A DNA stretch of 9,851 nt, taken from NCBI GenBank assembly GCA_016194725.1, contig JACQAW010000141.1:1-9851 (forward strand), read 5' to 3'. The DNA is from Deltaproteobacteria bacterium (GTDB lineage Bacteria > Bdellovibrionota > UBA1018 > UBA923). Shown here piece by piece: positions 1-6,049 of this stretch (positions are counted from its first letter, which is position 1; each line of letters opens with the position of its first letter). Made by a program: the position numbers and the translations under genes. Under the pieces are notes generated by a model that was not told the DNA's origin, searched no databases, and saw only the letters and a program-made list of their open reading frames with translations.

Positions 1-187
1 CGAGGTCGAGCACCAGGCCCTTTCGCGCGGACTCATCGAGCGCAATGAGTTTCGCCGGAATGCAAACCACGCTCTGGGTATACAATGCGCCTCGTGCCGC
101 GGCATCGCTTTCATCGGCAAACGCCGCGCTGCAAGCCATGCAAACCAAACCTGTCGCCACCAATGCCAGCCCTGAAATCTTACTCAT
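1..187 (-). CDS. Secreted protein of unknown function, 5' part only
   Basis: The reading frame enters from the left edge, so only about the first 62 residues are visible. It opens with MSKISGLALVATGL, a charged n-region and hydrophobic core, followed by SAAFA then DES. That is a plausible signal peptidase I site after residue 24, so the product is probably periplasmic or outer-membrane. Two cysteines in the signal region (LVCMAC) do not form a good lipobox, so a lipoprotein is less likely. The mature part (ALYTQSVVCIPAKL) matches no family I recognise. An in-frame ATG four codons upstream, at 199, is an alternative start; neither start has a convincing Shine-Dalgarno sequence. The gene lies about 50 bases downstream of the YhiN-like gene on the same strand, with no evident terminator between them, so the two may be co-transcribed. 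Confidence 0.6.
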   Translation of the reverse strand, partial: MSKISGLALVATGLVCMACSAAFADESDAAARGALYTQSVVCIPAKLIALDESARKGLVLDL

Positions 188-240
188 ACCTTGGGTCATT
201 GTACCGATTCGGGTCCGAAAACTCAGAGGTAAGTTTTGCC

Positions 241-1431
241 CTAGACCGCTTGTCCCGCGGCCCAGCCCGAAGCCCACGCCCACTGAAAGTTAAAACCGCC
301 CAGCCAACCAGTAACGTCGACCACCTCTCCAATGAAGTAAAGTCCCGGGGCCTTTTTGGCCTCCAGGGTTTTTGAGGACAGCTCGTCGGTATTCACCCCG
401 CCTCGGGTTACTTCGGCTTTGCCATAGCCCACGGTACCAGCCGGTACGAACGTCCAGCTCTGAAGCGCCCCACAGAAGAGTTCGAGGTCTTTCTTGGGCA
501 AATTGGCCAGGTTTACGCCAGCGGGCAGATAGAGTTCGCAGAACCGTTCCGCCAGGCGTTTGGGCAGCAGCTCGACCATCATGTTCTTGAGCTCGCCCTT
601 TTGGCCTTTGCGATCGGCAAACCATTTCAGCAGCTCTTCGCGCGAAAGCGCGGGAATGAAATTGATCGCGACCTCGTCGCCCGGGTACCAGTGCAACGAT
701 CCTTGCAGGGCCACCGGTCCGCTCAGGCCCACGTGGGTGAATAGCAGGTTCTCCTGAAACGAGATACCGTTACAAGTAACAATCGAATCCAGCGCGATGC
801 CCGCGAACCCCTCGAGCTTGCAGCGATCGCTTTCACCGAACGTAAAGCCGTCCAGTGCCGGTGCGCGTTCGACAAGCCGCAGGCCGAATTGCTTGGCCAG
901 CTCATAGCCAAAGCCGGTGGCGCCGATTTTGGGAATCGAAAGCCCGCCCGTGGCCACAACTACCGACTGCGCCAAAAAATCGCCTTTATCGGTGGCAACC
1001 ACGTAACCCGCGTCGGCGTCGGACTTCTTGACCGCGGTAATATTATGACCCAGAAAAAACCGCGCGCCCGCCTGCCCGCATTTCTCGAACAGCATATCGA
1101 TGATTTGCTGGGCCGACGAATCGCAGAAAAGCTGCCCGTGTTTTCGTTCGTGGAATAAAATGCCATGGTCCTGCACCATTTTGATAAAATCTTCCGGGGT
1201 AAAACGGGAAAGGGCGGATTTGCAGAAGTGCTCGTTGGACGAGACGTAGTTTTTCCAGGACACGTCGCGGTTGGTGAAGTTGCAGCGGCCGCCGCCCGAG
1301 ATCAGGATTTTTCCGCCCACCTTTCCCACGTGGTCCAGCAGAGCGACACGTCGCCCTCGCCCTGCCGCCTGAATGGCGCACATCATGCCGGCGCCCCCTG
1401 CGCCTAAAATCACCACGTCGTACGAGCTCAT
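241..1431 (-). CDS. yhiN: YhiN/HI0933 (BaiN/RdsA)-family FAD flavoprotein
   Basis: A complete 396-residue protein, close to the usual length of about 400 for this family. The N-terminus VVILGAGGAGMMCA (residues 7-19) is a Rossmann FAD-binding GxGxxG motif. It is followed by the family hallmark GGGRCNFTN (46-54), an internal ATGG.S.P..G..GFGY segment, and the C-terminal FAD-contact block GLYFIGEVVDVTGWLGGFNFQ. The family is annotated as NAD(P)/FAD-dependent oxidoreductase. The E. coli member YhiN has been reported as the synthase for dihydrouridine in 23S rRNA (RdsA), while the BaiN name comes from gut bacteria. A role in rRNA modification is therefore a reasonable inference but cannot be read from the sequence. 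It is probably a soluble cytoplasmic enzyme. No strong ribosome binding site precedes the ATG. It diverges from the cysteine-rich secreted protein gene, and a perfect TATAAT sits about 57 bases upstream. Confidence 0.9.
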   Translation of the reverse strand: MSSYDVVILGAGGAGMMCAIQAAGRGRRVALLDHVGKVGGKILISGGGRCNFTNRDVSWKNYVSSNEHFCKSALSRFTPEDFIKMVQDHGILFHERKHGQLFCDSSAQQIIDMLFEKCGQAGARFFLGHNITAVKKSDADAGYVVATDKGDFLAQSVVVATGGLSIPKIGATGFGYELAKQFGLRLVERAPALDGFTFGESDRCKLEGFAGIALDSIVTCNGISFQENLLFTHVGLSGPVALQGSLHWYPGDEVAINFIPALSREELLKWFADRKGQKGELKNMMVELLPKRLAERFCELYLPAGVNLANLPKKDLELFCGALQSWTFVPAGTVGYGKAEVTRGGVNTDELSSKTLEAKKAPGLYFIGEVVDVTGWLGGFNFQWAWASGWAAGQAV

Positions 1432-1480
1432 GGCGGTTTCGATAACACATTCAACGGCTTAGCGATAGCTCACGAGCCTG

Positions 1481-1489
1481 TGCTAGAAT
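1481..1489 (+). promoter_or_regulatory. Extended -10 promoter for the secreted Cys-rich gene
   Basis: TGCTAGAAT is an extended -10 element: TGn followed by TAGAAT, which matches five of six bases of TATAAT. I see no good -35 hexamer at 16-18 bases upstream, which is tolerated by extended -10 promoters. The predicted transcription start near 1496 leaves about 34 bases before the ATG at 1530. The call rests on sequence matching alone. Confidence 0.45.
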
Positions 1490-1493
1490 TATA
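1488..1493 (-). promoter_or_regulatory. Candidate -10 box (TATAAT) for the YhiN-like gene
   Basis: On the minus strand this reads TATAAT, a perfect -10 hexamer, and it overlaps the plus-strand -10 by two bases. Transcription would start near 1481 and give a leader of about 50 bases. There is no convincing -35 at normal spacing; the nearest candidate, TTGAAG (1511-1506), is too close. Confidence 0.35.
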
Positions 1494-1529
1494 GGTGCAG
1501 TGGGGCTTCAAAATACGTTCGAATCATTG

Positions 1530-2501
1530 ATGAAACTCGCGCCAGTGGCCTGTCTCGGCATCGCGCCCGCTTGGGCCGATGGCGGCACGACCGCCGACTA
1601 CCTTGCTTTACAGCGGTGCCTGCACTGTGTTGGCTCGGGTTGCCGCACCGACGGCTCCCCTTTTCCGAGCATGCGCGAAAGCACCACCAGTCTCGGCTCG
1701 AGGCGCGACGTCGAAGTCCAGTTCGGTTCGAGCGTCATCGCCTATCCTTCGGCGACCACGCAAAACGAAAACACGGGACAAAACTTTTTCACCTTCGACG
1801 TCGACGAGGACGTCACCATTTTGGCCGCCTCACCACCGCCTCGAGTGAAAGGAGTGCCAGGGTTCTGGGCCTTTGCCTCGGGAACGCCTTACTTCTGCCC
1901 CACGTCCCAGATTGCGTCAGCGTGGAATGCGCCCGACATGGGCAGCCCGTTCAAGATCCTGCTCGCGCCCATGGTAAAAGAGCGCGGGGTGCGATTGCGC
2001 AGGTATCCCCGTGACTCCTCGCTGGCCGAGGTTTGGGGAATGGACAATAGCGAGCTGACCAAATGGACGCCGACTTTGAAATGCAAGCCCGAGCTGAATC
2101 CGAAAGAGAAGGTACTGCGCGACAATGCCTATTTCGCGCTGACAGACGCCATTCGGTTCGACGTCATCGACCAGGCACTCCGGACTTGCAAACGGTCGTT
2201 TCTCAACGAGAGAAACGTTTTCCTGAACAATCTGAAATGGGGTTGTCTGCAGCCCAAGCTTCCGTTCAAAACAAGTCTGATGCCCAAGTTAAACCAGGCA
2301 AGGGAATTAATGGACAAGACCGCATGGCCCAAAGCCTGCTGCGCCCAGAAATTCGATGATATTTTCACACGCAGATTCGGCAAAAAGGGGCTGCCCGACG
2401 ACTATACCGCGCCGGTCTGCACCAGAGAAACCGCGACGATCAATACCGCTGCACCCGCGTCAGGAGCAGCTCCCCTCCCAAACAAGCTTCCGGCCGATTA
2501 A
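1530..2501 (+). CDS. Secreted cysteine-rich protein of unknown function
   Basis: I do not recognise the family. With the ATG at 1530 the product has 323 residues and begins with a short signal peptide, MKLAPVACLGIAPAWA, with a likely cleavage before DGG (Ala-Trp-Ala site). The same frame is open to a GTG at 1500, which would add ten residues. I prefer the ATG because the GTG would lie almost on the predicted transcription start. The mature part has ten cysteines: 30, 33, 38, 123, 185, 220, 239, 270, 271 and 297. These include a tight C-x2-C-x4-C cluster near the N-terminus and an adjacent Cys-Cys pair. The even number in an exported protein suggests disulfides; metal or haem ligation is less likely, since no CxxCH is present. 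The C-terminus is Ala/Pro-rich and looks disordered. No transmembrane segment follows the signal peptide. Confidence 0.75.
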   Translation: MKLAPVACLGIAPAWADGGTTADYLALQRCLHCVGSGCRTDGSPFPSMRESTTSLGSRRDVEVQFGSSVIAYPSATTQNENTGQNFFTFDVDEDVTILAASPPPRVKGVPGFWAFASGTPYFCPTSQIASAWNAPDMGSPFKILLAPMVKERGVRLRRYPRDSSLAEVWGMDNSELTKWTPTLKCKPELNPKEKVLRDNAYFALTDAIRFDVIDQALRTCKRSFLNERNVFLNNLKWGCLQPKLPFKTSLMPKLNQARELMDKTAWPKACCAQKFDDIFTRRFGKKGLPDDYTAPVCTRETATINTAAPASGAAPLPNKLPAD

Positions 2502-2525
2502 AGCCGGAAACACCCTGCCTCTTTT
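2488..2525 (+). terminator. Weak candidate hairpin terminator over the stop codon
   Basis: TTCCGGC (2488-2494) pairs with GCCGGAA (2503-2509) around an eight-base loop that contains the TAA stop of the secreted protein gene. A T-run follows at 2521-2525, about eleven bases after the stem. That is farther than in a classical intrinsic terminator, so the call is tentative. Confidence 0.3.
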
Positions 2526-2605
2526 TGCCCATCCTGCCGATCATTTAACACTACCAAATAACTTTCAACGTGCTGCTCCCTCATATTTGTAACAAGATAA
2601 ACGAC

Positions 2606-3946
2606 ATGCCCGGCCTCTCCTCTTCAGATCTCAAGCTGATTAGCAACTACCTCGCCACCCGTAAGGTGCTCATCATCACGGAATCGGCGATCGCGCGCCC
2701 GGCGCTGCGCCGGTTGTGCGGAAATTTTGGCGTCAAAACCACTAATATCCTGGTTGCGGACAACTTCGAGTCAGCCCGGGAAAAAATTCGCAAATCGCAG
2801 CCACAGATCGTTTTCTCAGATCATCTTCTGGGCGCCAGGACGGCCTTTGAGCTCTACGAGACACTCAAACAGGTTTACCCCAGCCGTCTGGAAACACTTT
2901 TTTTTGTCATCAGCGAAAAAGAAAATGGGTCATTGGCCACGCGTGCCGCCGACGAGGAGGTCGACGCGCTCATCCTGCTTCCCTTCACGGTGGAAGAGCT
3001 GGATACGGCATTTTTGAAAACACTTTCGGCAAAGATGATGCCGACGAATTACACCAAGCTCATCGAAGGCGGAAAGGCCCTAATGGAGGCCAAGCGCCTG
3101 CCCGACGCCTTGAAAGCTTTTCGGTTCGCGCGCAAGGCCGATGCCGCGCCCGTACTGGCCTGTTATTACGAAGGCCTGGCCCAGCTGCAATCCGCTGAAA
3201 ATCAGGCGGCGATTGCCTGCTTTGAAGAGGGCCTGAAATTTGCCCCCAAACATCTTCGCTGCCTGAACGCCTTATTTGACGCGTATGTTGTCGCGGGCAA
3301 CCATGCGGGCGCTTACTCGATTGGAAAAACAGTCAGCCGCGAGTTTACCGTCGAGCCCAAGCGTATCCCGCAGCTGATCAGGCTTTCGCTGGCCAATGGG
3401 CATCACGAGGATATTCTGACTTATTATGAGGCCTACTCCAGACTGCCCGGCAATCAGTCCGACGCCACGCTGGCCAACACGATTGCCTCAGCCTTGGTTA
3501 TCTGCGGCAAGCAGTACCTCAATAATTGCGACAGCCGAAAGGCCATCGATGCTTTTCAAAAATCCGAGAATGTCAGCGGGGGCAAGCCCGGCGTGATGAA
3601 AGAAATCGTCATCTCGCTTTTTGCCGTCGACCTGCTCGATGCCGCGCGCGCCGTGCTGAACCGCTCGCCTGACGAGGCACGAATGTCAGGCGACGTTATC
3701 CTGGCCGAGTTCAATGCGGTAACTCGCACGGGCGACGACGCGACTGTCGTTGAGCTGGGCACTGGATTATTGGAAAAAAACATCAATGAAGCCGTCGTTT
3801 ATGAGTCGGTCATCACGCGATCCATTGCGCTCAAGCGCCGCCGCTCGGTCATCGAAGAGCTGGTCGTGCGGGCCTGCAGCGCGTGCCCGGACCGGCGCGA
3901 AACCTTTGAAAAGCTGCTGCCCACGGGCTATGCAGGAACACAGTAA
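2606..3946 (+). CDS. Degenerate receiver (pseudo-REC) plus TPR protein
   Basis: The product has 446 residues from the ATG at 2606. A GTG at 2570 would add 12 residues that look unlike a domain start. Residues about 18-140 follow a CheY-like receiver fold: KVLIITES for strand 1, IVFSDHLLG with Asp72 at the phosphoacceptor position, FVISEKE with Ser103 at the conserved Thr/Ser position, and LLPF where Lys-Pro is expected. The paired acidic Mg-binding residues are replaced by Thr25-Glu26 and the invariant Lys by Leu125, so normal phosphotransfer is doubtful. From about residue 150 to the end the protein is helical with TPR-like units (for example YYEGLAQLQSAENQAAIACF), suggesting protein-protein interaction. 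No DNA-binding or enzymatic output domain is present. It lies upstream of the kinase/receiver genes on the same strand, 94 bases before the next start, and could be a scaffold or output partner for them (inference). Confidence 0.8.
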   Translation: MPGLSSSDLKLISNYLATRKVLIITESAIARPALRRLCGNFGVKTTNILVADNFESAREKIRKSQPQIVFSDHLLGARTAFELYETLKQVYPSRLETLFFVISEKENGSLATRAADEEVDALILLPFTVEELDTAFLKTLSAKMMPTNYTKLIEGGKALMEAKRLPDALKAFRFARKADAAPVLACYYEGLAQLQSAENQAAIACFEEGLKFAPKHLRCLNALFDAYVVAGNHAGAYSIGKTVSREFTVEPKRIPQLIRLSLANGHHEDILTYYEAYSRLPGNQSDATLANTIASALVICGKQYLNNCDSRKAIDAFQKSENVSGGKPGVMKEIVISLFAVDLLDAARAVLNRSPDEARMSGDVILAEFNAVTRTGDDATVVELGTGLLEKNINEAVVYESVITRSIALKRRRSVIEELVVRACSACPDRRETFEKLLPTGYAGTQ

Positions 3947-3988
3947 TTTCAGCGGCTCCATCCCACCGGATCTATTGGTCTTTTACGC

Positions 3989-4018
3989 TTGATAAGTCCC
4001 TGACAAGTTCCGGATAAA
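3989..4018 (+). promoter_or_regulatory. Possible sigma-70 promoter before the signalling genes
   Basis: TTGATA (3989-3994) and GATAAA (4013-4018) are separated by 18 bases, a tolerable match to -35/-10. They lie just upstream of a GGGGGTT stretch (4031-4037) that may act as a poor Shine-Dalgarno for the ATG at 4041. This 94-base gap is the largest in the signalling cluster, which makes an internal promoter plausible but unproven. Confidence 0.25.
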
Positions 4019-4040
4019 ATGAAGACCACCGGGGGTTGCT

Positions 4041-4268
4041 ATGCCTTTGCCTGATTCACAAGCGGTTACCATACTTTTAGTAGACGACGACGTCGAGCAG
4101 CGGGAATATCTGGCCTTCAAGTTCAAGGAACAGGTTTCCTGCGAGGTTCTGAACGCCAAGAGCGTGGATGAGGCATTGGCCCTGATCGCGACTCACCAAA
4201 TCGATATCGTCGTTACCGATTACCTCATGCCCGAAGGCGAGGGCACGGTCAGGCCGAAATGCCGGTAA
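4041..4268 (+). pseudogene. Truncated receiver domain (half CheY-like protein)
   Basis: The 75-residue frame starts as a good response regulator receiver. TILLVDDDVEQ carries the acidic Mg-binding residues Asp15-17, and IDIVVTDYLMPEGEG carries the phosphoacceptor Asp60 and the following loop. A complete receiver needs about 115-125 residues. Here the frame runs only into TVRPKCR and stops, so alpha-3 through alpha-5 are missing, along with the conserved Thr/Ser and Lys. I read the other two plus-strand frames after 4240 and neither resumes a receiver sequence, so a simple frameshift does not explain the loss. Instead the DNA beyond 4228 encodes a RuvB tail on the opposite strand. The gene is therefore probably a remnant created by rearrangement. 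A functional phosphate sink or dimerisation half-domain is possible but unlikely, because the fold would be incomplete. Confidence 0.75.
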
Positions 4269-4318
4269 GTCGATGCCGTGGCCATGCGCCCGCGCGGAGT
4301 GCGCTGCAGGTAGCCATG
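4220..4318 (-). pseudogene. ruvB: Orphan 3' fragment of ruvB (RuvB C-terminal tail)
   Basis: Read on the minus strand, this stretch encodes HGYLQRTPRGRMATAS then TYRHFGLTVPSPSGMR and a TAA stop at 4222-4220. GYLQRTPRGRMAT followed by YRHFGL is the hallmark C-terminal end of RuvB, the Holliday-junction branch-migration ATPase; family members typically read G-F/Y-L/M-Q-R-T-P-R-G-R-x-A-T...Y/A-x-H-F/L-G. Residues upstream of the His (SNFKGR) no longer resemble RuvB, and the frame is closed by a TAG at about 4350-4352. The ATPase domains are absent and there is no start of its own, so this is a remnant of about 30 codons and not a gene. Its 3' end overlaps the last receiver-like codons of the truncated receiver on the other strand. 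No insertion-sequence ends or target duplications are visible around it. Confidence 0.8.
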
Positions 4319-4335
4319 ACGTCCTTTGAAGTTAG

Positions 4336-4749
4336 ATGGCTGCAGCTATGGCCTTAATACGCAATACACGCACCGCGCGCATCGAAAAACGTGAAAATGG
4401 CGTCGTCGTCACGCGCATCTTGCCCCACGTGCTGCAGACCATTCAAGATGCCATCGAAAACGTCATGGTCTCGGCCGAAGCCGGGGGCGGCGGCAAAGGC
4501 CCGCTACTCGTCGATCTGCGCGAAGCCTGCCCCCTGGATGCCGAAACCAGGCACTATTATTCGGGCAAACAGCTGACCAATCACTTCACCAGCCTGGCCA
4601 TGCTCGTGCCTATCGGAGCCTGGGGAAAAATGTTCGGCAATATTTATCTCAGGGTGGCCAAACCCGGAATTCCGGCGCGCCTTTTTACCACTGAAGCCGA
4701 AGCGCTGGCCTGGTCGGCCGGCTTTTTGCCCGGACTGAATCGGCAATGA
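4336..4749 (+). CDS. STAS-like (SpoIIAA/DUF7793-type) regulatory protein
   Basis: The product has 137 residues from the ATG at 4336; a second ATG at 4348 (MALIRN) is an equally possible start. I place it in the STAS/SpoIIAA-like group by its shape. An N-terminal strand pair (ARIEKRENGVVVTRI) is followed by a long helix, a PLLVDLREACPLDAETRHYY segment (residues 56-75) and a C-terminal ARLFTTEAEALAWSAGF block (114-130). Related proteins occur beside histidine kinases in Myxococcota and Bdellovibrionota, where they are poorly characterised. The protein looks soluble. Its stop overlaps the kinase start as ATGA (4746-4749), which implies translational coupling and probable 1:1 production. It may sense or relay the signal for the kinase (inference). 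Its start lies only 17 bases beyond the ruvB fragment, so its native leader and start may have been altered by the rearrangement. Confidence 0.65.
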   Translation: MAAAMALIRNTRTARIEKRENGVVVTRILPHVLQTIQDAIENVMVSAEAGGGGKGPLLVDLREACPLDAETRHYYSGKQLTNHFTSLAMLVPIGAWGKMFGNIYLRVAKPGIPARLFTTEAEALAWSAGFLPGLNRQ

Positions 4750-5669
4750 GCGGCGACCGGATTTACTTCAGCAAGCCTCGCGTGGACAGACTCCTGTACT
4801 CCATCGAGCGCATGGCCGGCGGCGAGCTGCAGCACCAGATCGAGATTTCGCCGAAACGCGACGAGCTTGATGCCGTCGCGCATGCCGTGAACGTCATGGC
4901 CCGCGAGCTCCTGTACCGGCTCTCGGAGCTCGAAAAGATTCAGGCTTCGGTTGTGCAATCGGGCAAGCTCGCGGCGCTGGGCGAAGTGAGCTCGGGGCTT
5001 GCCCACGAGCTCAATAACCCGCTCACGGTCATTACCGGCTACGTCGAGCACCTCAGAACCATGGTGCAGGAGCGGGCCCGGGCCCCGGTGGATTTCGAGG
5101 CTCTGGAGACGGGGTTTGAAAAAATCGGCCGAAACGTGGACCGCATGAACGCGATCATTGGCCACATCATGGAGTTCGCCCGCCAATCCAATCTCACCCG
5201 ACGGCCGCTGCTGCTCAATGGCGTGATCGAGAAATCATTCATCTTGATCGGCGAACAGCTGCGCCTCAAAAACATTCAGCTCAAGCCCCAGCTTTCCGAC
5301 GCCACCTTAATGGCTTTGGGCGATGGCCTTCGTCTGGAACAGGTGATTCTGAATCTGCTGACCAACGCGCGTGACGCCATTTTCGAGGCACATGGCGACA
5401 AGGGCGGAAAAATCGACGTGCGCTCGCGAATTTTATCGGACACCCAGCTCGAAATCGAAATCGAGGACAACGGCAATGGCATGACGCCAGAGGTTCGAGA
5501 ACGTATTTTCAATCCGTTTTTCACCACCAAAGACGTGGGCCAGGGCACCGGCCTGGGGCTTTCGATTTCGCTGGGAATTATTCAGGACCATGGCGGCAGC
5601 ATCGGTTGCGAAACAGAACGAGGCAAAGGCAGCCGCTTCACGATTCTCCTGCCCAGGTTTTTGTCATGA
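4746..5669 (+). CDS. Soluble HAMP-histidine kinase
   Basis: The 307 residues hold a complete HisKA-type kinase core. The N-terminal part (about 10-62) reads as a HAMP domain, ending in RDELDAVAHAVNVM, which matches the DE-L-x2-L-x4-N-x-M pattern. The H-box is LAHELNNPL with His87 as the autophosphorylation site. In the ATPase domain the N-box is NLLTNARDAI (203-212), the G1 box DNGNGM (241-246), the F-box FNPFFTTK and the G2 box GTGLGLSIS (267-275). There is no transmembrane helix, PAS, GAF or periplasmic domain, which is unusual because HAMP normally follows a membrane segment. The kinase should be cytoplasmic and is likely to take its input from a partner protein, for which the coupled STAS-like product is the obvious candidate. 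It overlaps the next receiver gene by ATGA, so kinase and receiver very probably form a cognate pair. Confidence 0.93.
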   Translation: MSGDRIYFSKPRVDRLLYSIERMAGGELQHQIEISPKRDELDAVAHAVNVMARELLYRLSELEKIQASVVQSGKLAALGEVSSGLAHELNNPLTVITGYVEHLRTMVQERARAPVDFEALETGFEKIGRNVDRMNAIIGHIMEFARQSNLTRRPLLLNGVIEKSFILIGEQLRLKNIQLKPQLSDATLMALGDGLRLEQVILNLLTNARDAIFEAHGDKGGKIDVRSRILSDTQLEIEIEDNGNGMTPEVRERIFNPFFTTKDVGQGTGLGLSISLGIIQDHGGSIGCETERGKGSRFTILLPRFLS

Positions 5670-6049
5670 GCCGGCCGCGCCTGTTATTCGTCGACGACGA
5701 GCCCGACATTCTTGAGCTGCTGGCCTTGATGTTCGCAGACTGCGAAACCCGCGCGACCCTGAACGTCGAGTCGGCAATCGGCATTTTAGGCGAGCAATGC
5801 TTTGATCTGATCGTCTCCGACATCAAGATGCCCGGCGCATCGGGACTGACCCTGCTCGATTTCATAAAAACGGTGTGGCCCGCTCTTCCCGTGGTCATCA
5901 TCACTGGCCACTACTGCGCGCGGCCTGCAGCCGAAAACCCGGGTATATACCGCTGCGTGCGCAAGCCCTTCACCAAGCAAATCATTCGCGACGAGGTTTT
6001 TGCCGCTCTGGCGGCCGCGACGTCAGCGAAAGCTGCCGGCACTCGCTAA
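5666..6049 (+). CDS. Single-domain CheY-like response regulator
   Basis: The product has 127 residues and is a receiver only. All catalytic residues are present: Asp10-Asp11 (LLFVDDEPD), the phosphoacceptor Asp52 (LIVSDIKMPG), Thr80 (VVIITGH) and Lys100 (RKPF). I chose the ATG at 5666 because it overlaps the kinase stop as ATGA and starts directly before the first beta strand; the frame is open farther upstream but only within kinase sequence. There is no output domain, so it must act by binding a target or as a phosphorelay intermediate. The receiver-TPR protein encoded upstream in the cluster is one candidate partner (inference). The last 27 bases overlap the 3' end of the aminopeptidase gene on the other strand. 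Confidence 0.92.
   Translation: MSRPRLLFVDDEPDILELLALMFADCETRATLNVESAIGILGEQCFDLIVSDIKMPGASGLTLLDFIKTVWPALPVVIITGHYCARPAAENPGIYRCVRKPFTKQIIRDEVFAALAAATSAKAAGTR

Noticed and set aside
1500..1529. GTG at 1500 as the start of the cysteine-rich secreted protein
   Set aside because: It sits almost on the predicted transcription start and would push the signal peptide's charged residue inward. The ATG at 1530 gives a cleaner, though short, signal peptide. Not fully excluded.
4228..4335. A simple frameshift restoring the truncated receiver
   Set aside because: I translated the other two plus-strand frames after the phosphorylation loop. Neither gives a beta-4 Thr/Ser or Lys-Pro segment, and the space before the STAS-like gene is too short for the missing half.
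4644..5186. A 180-codon minus-strand open frame opposite the STAS and kinase genes
   Set aside because: It is a shadow of two family-supported plus-strand genes, with low-complexity Arg/His-rich translation and no domain.
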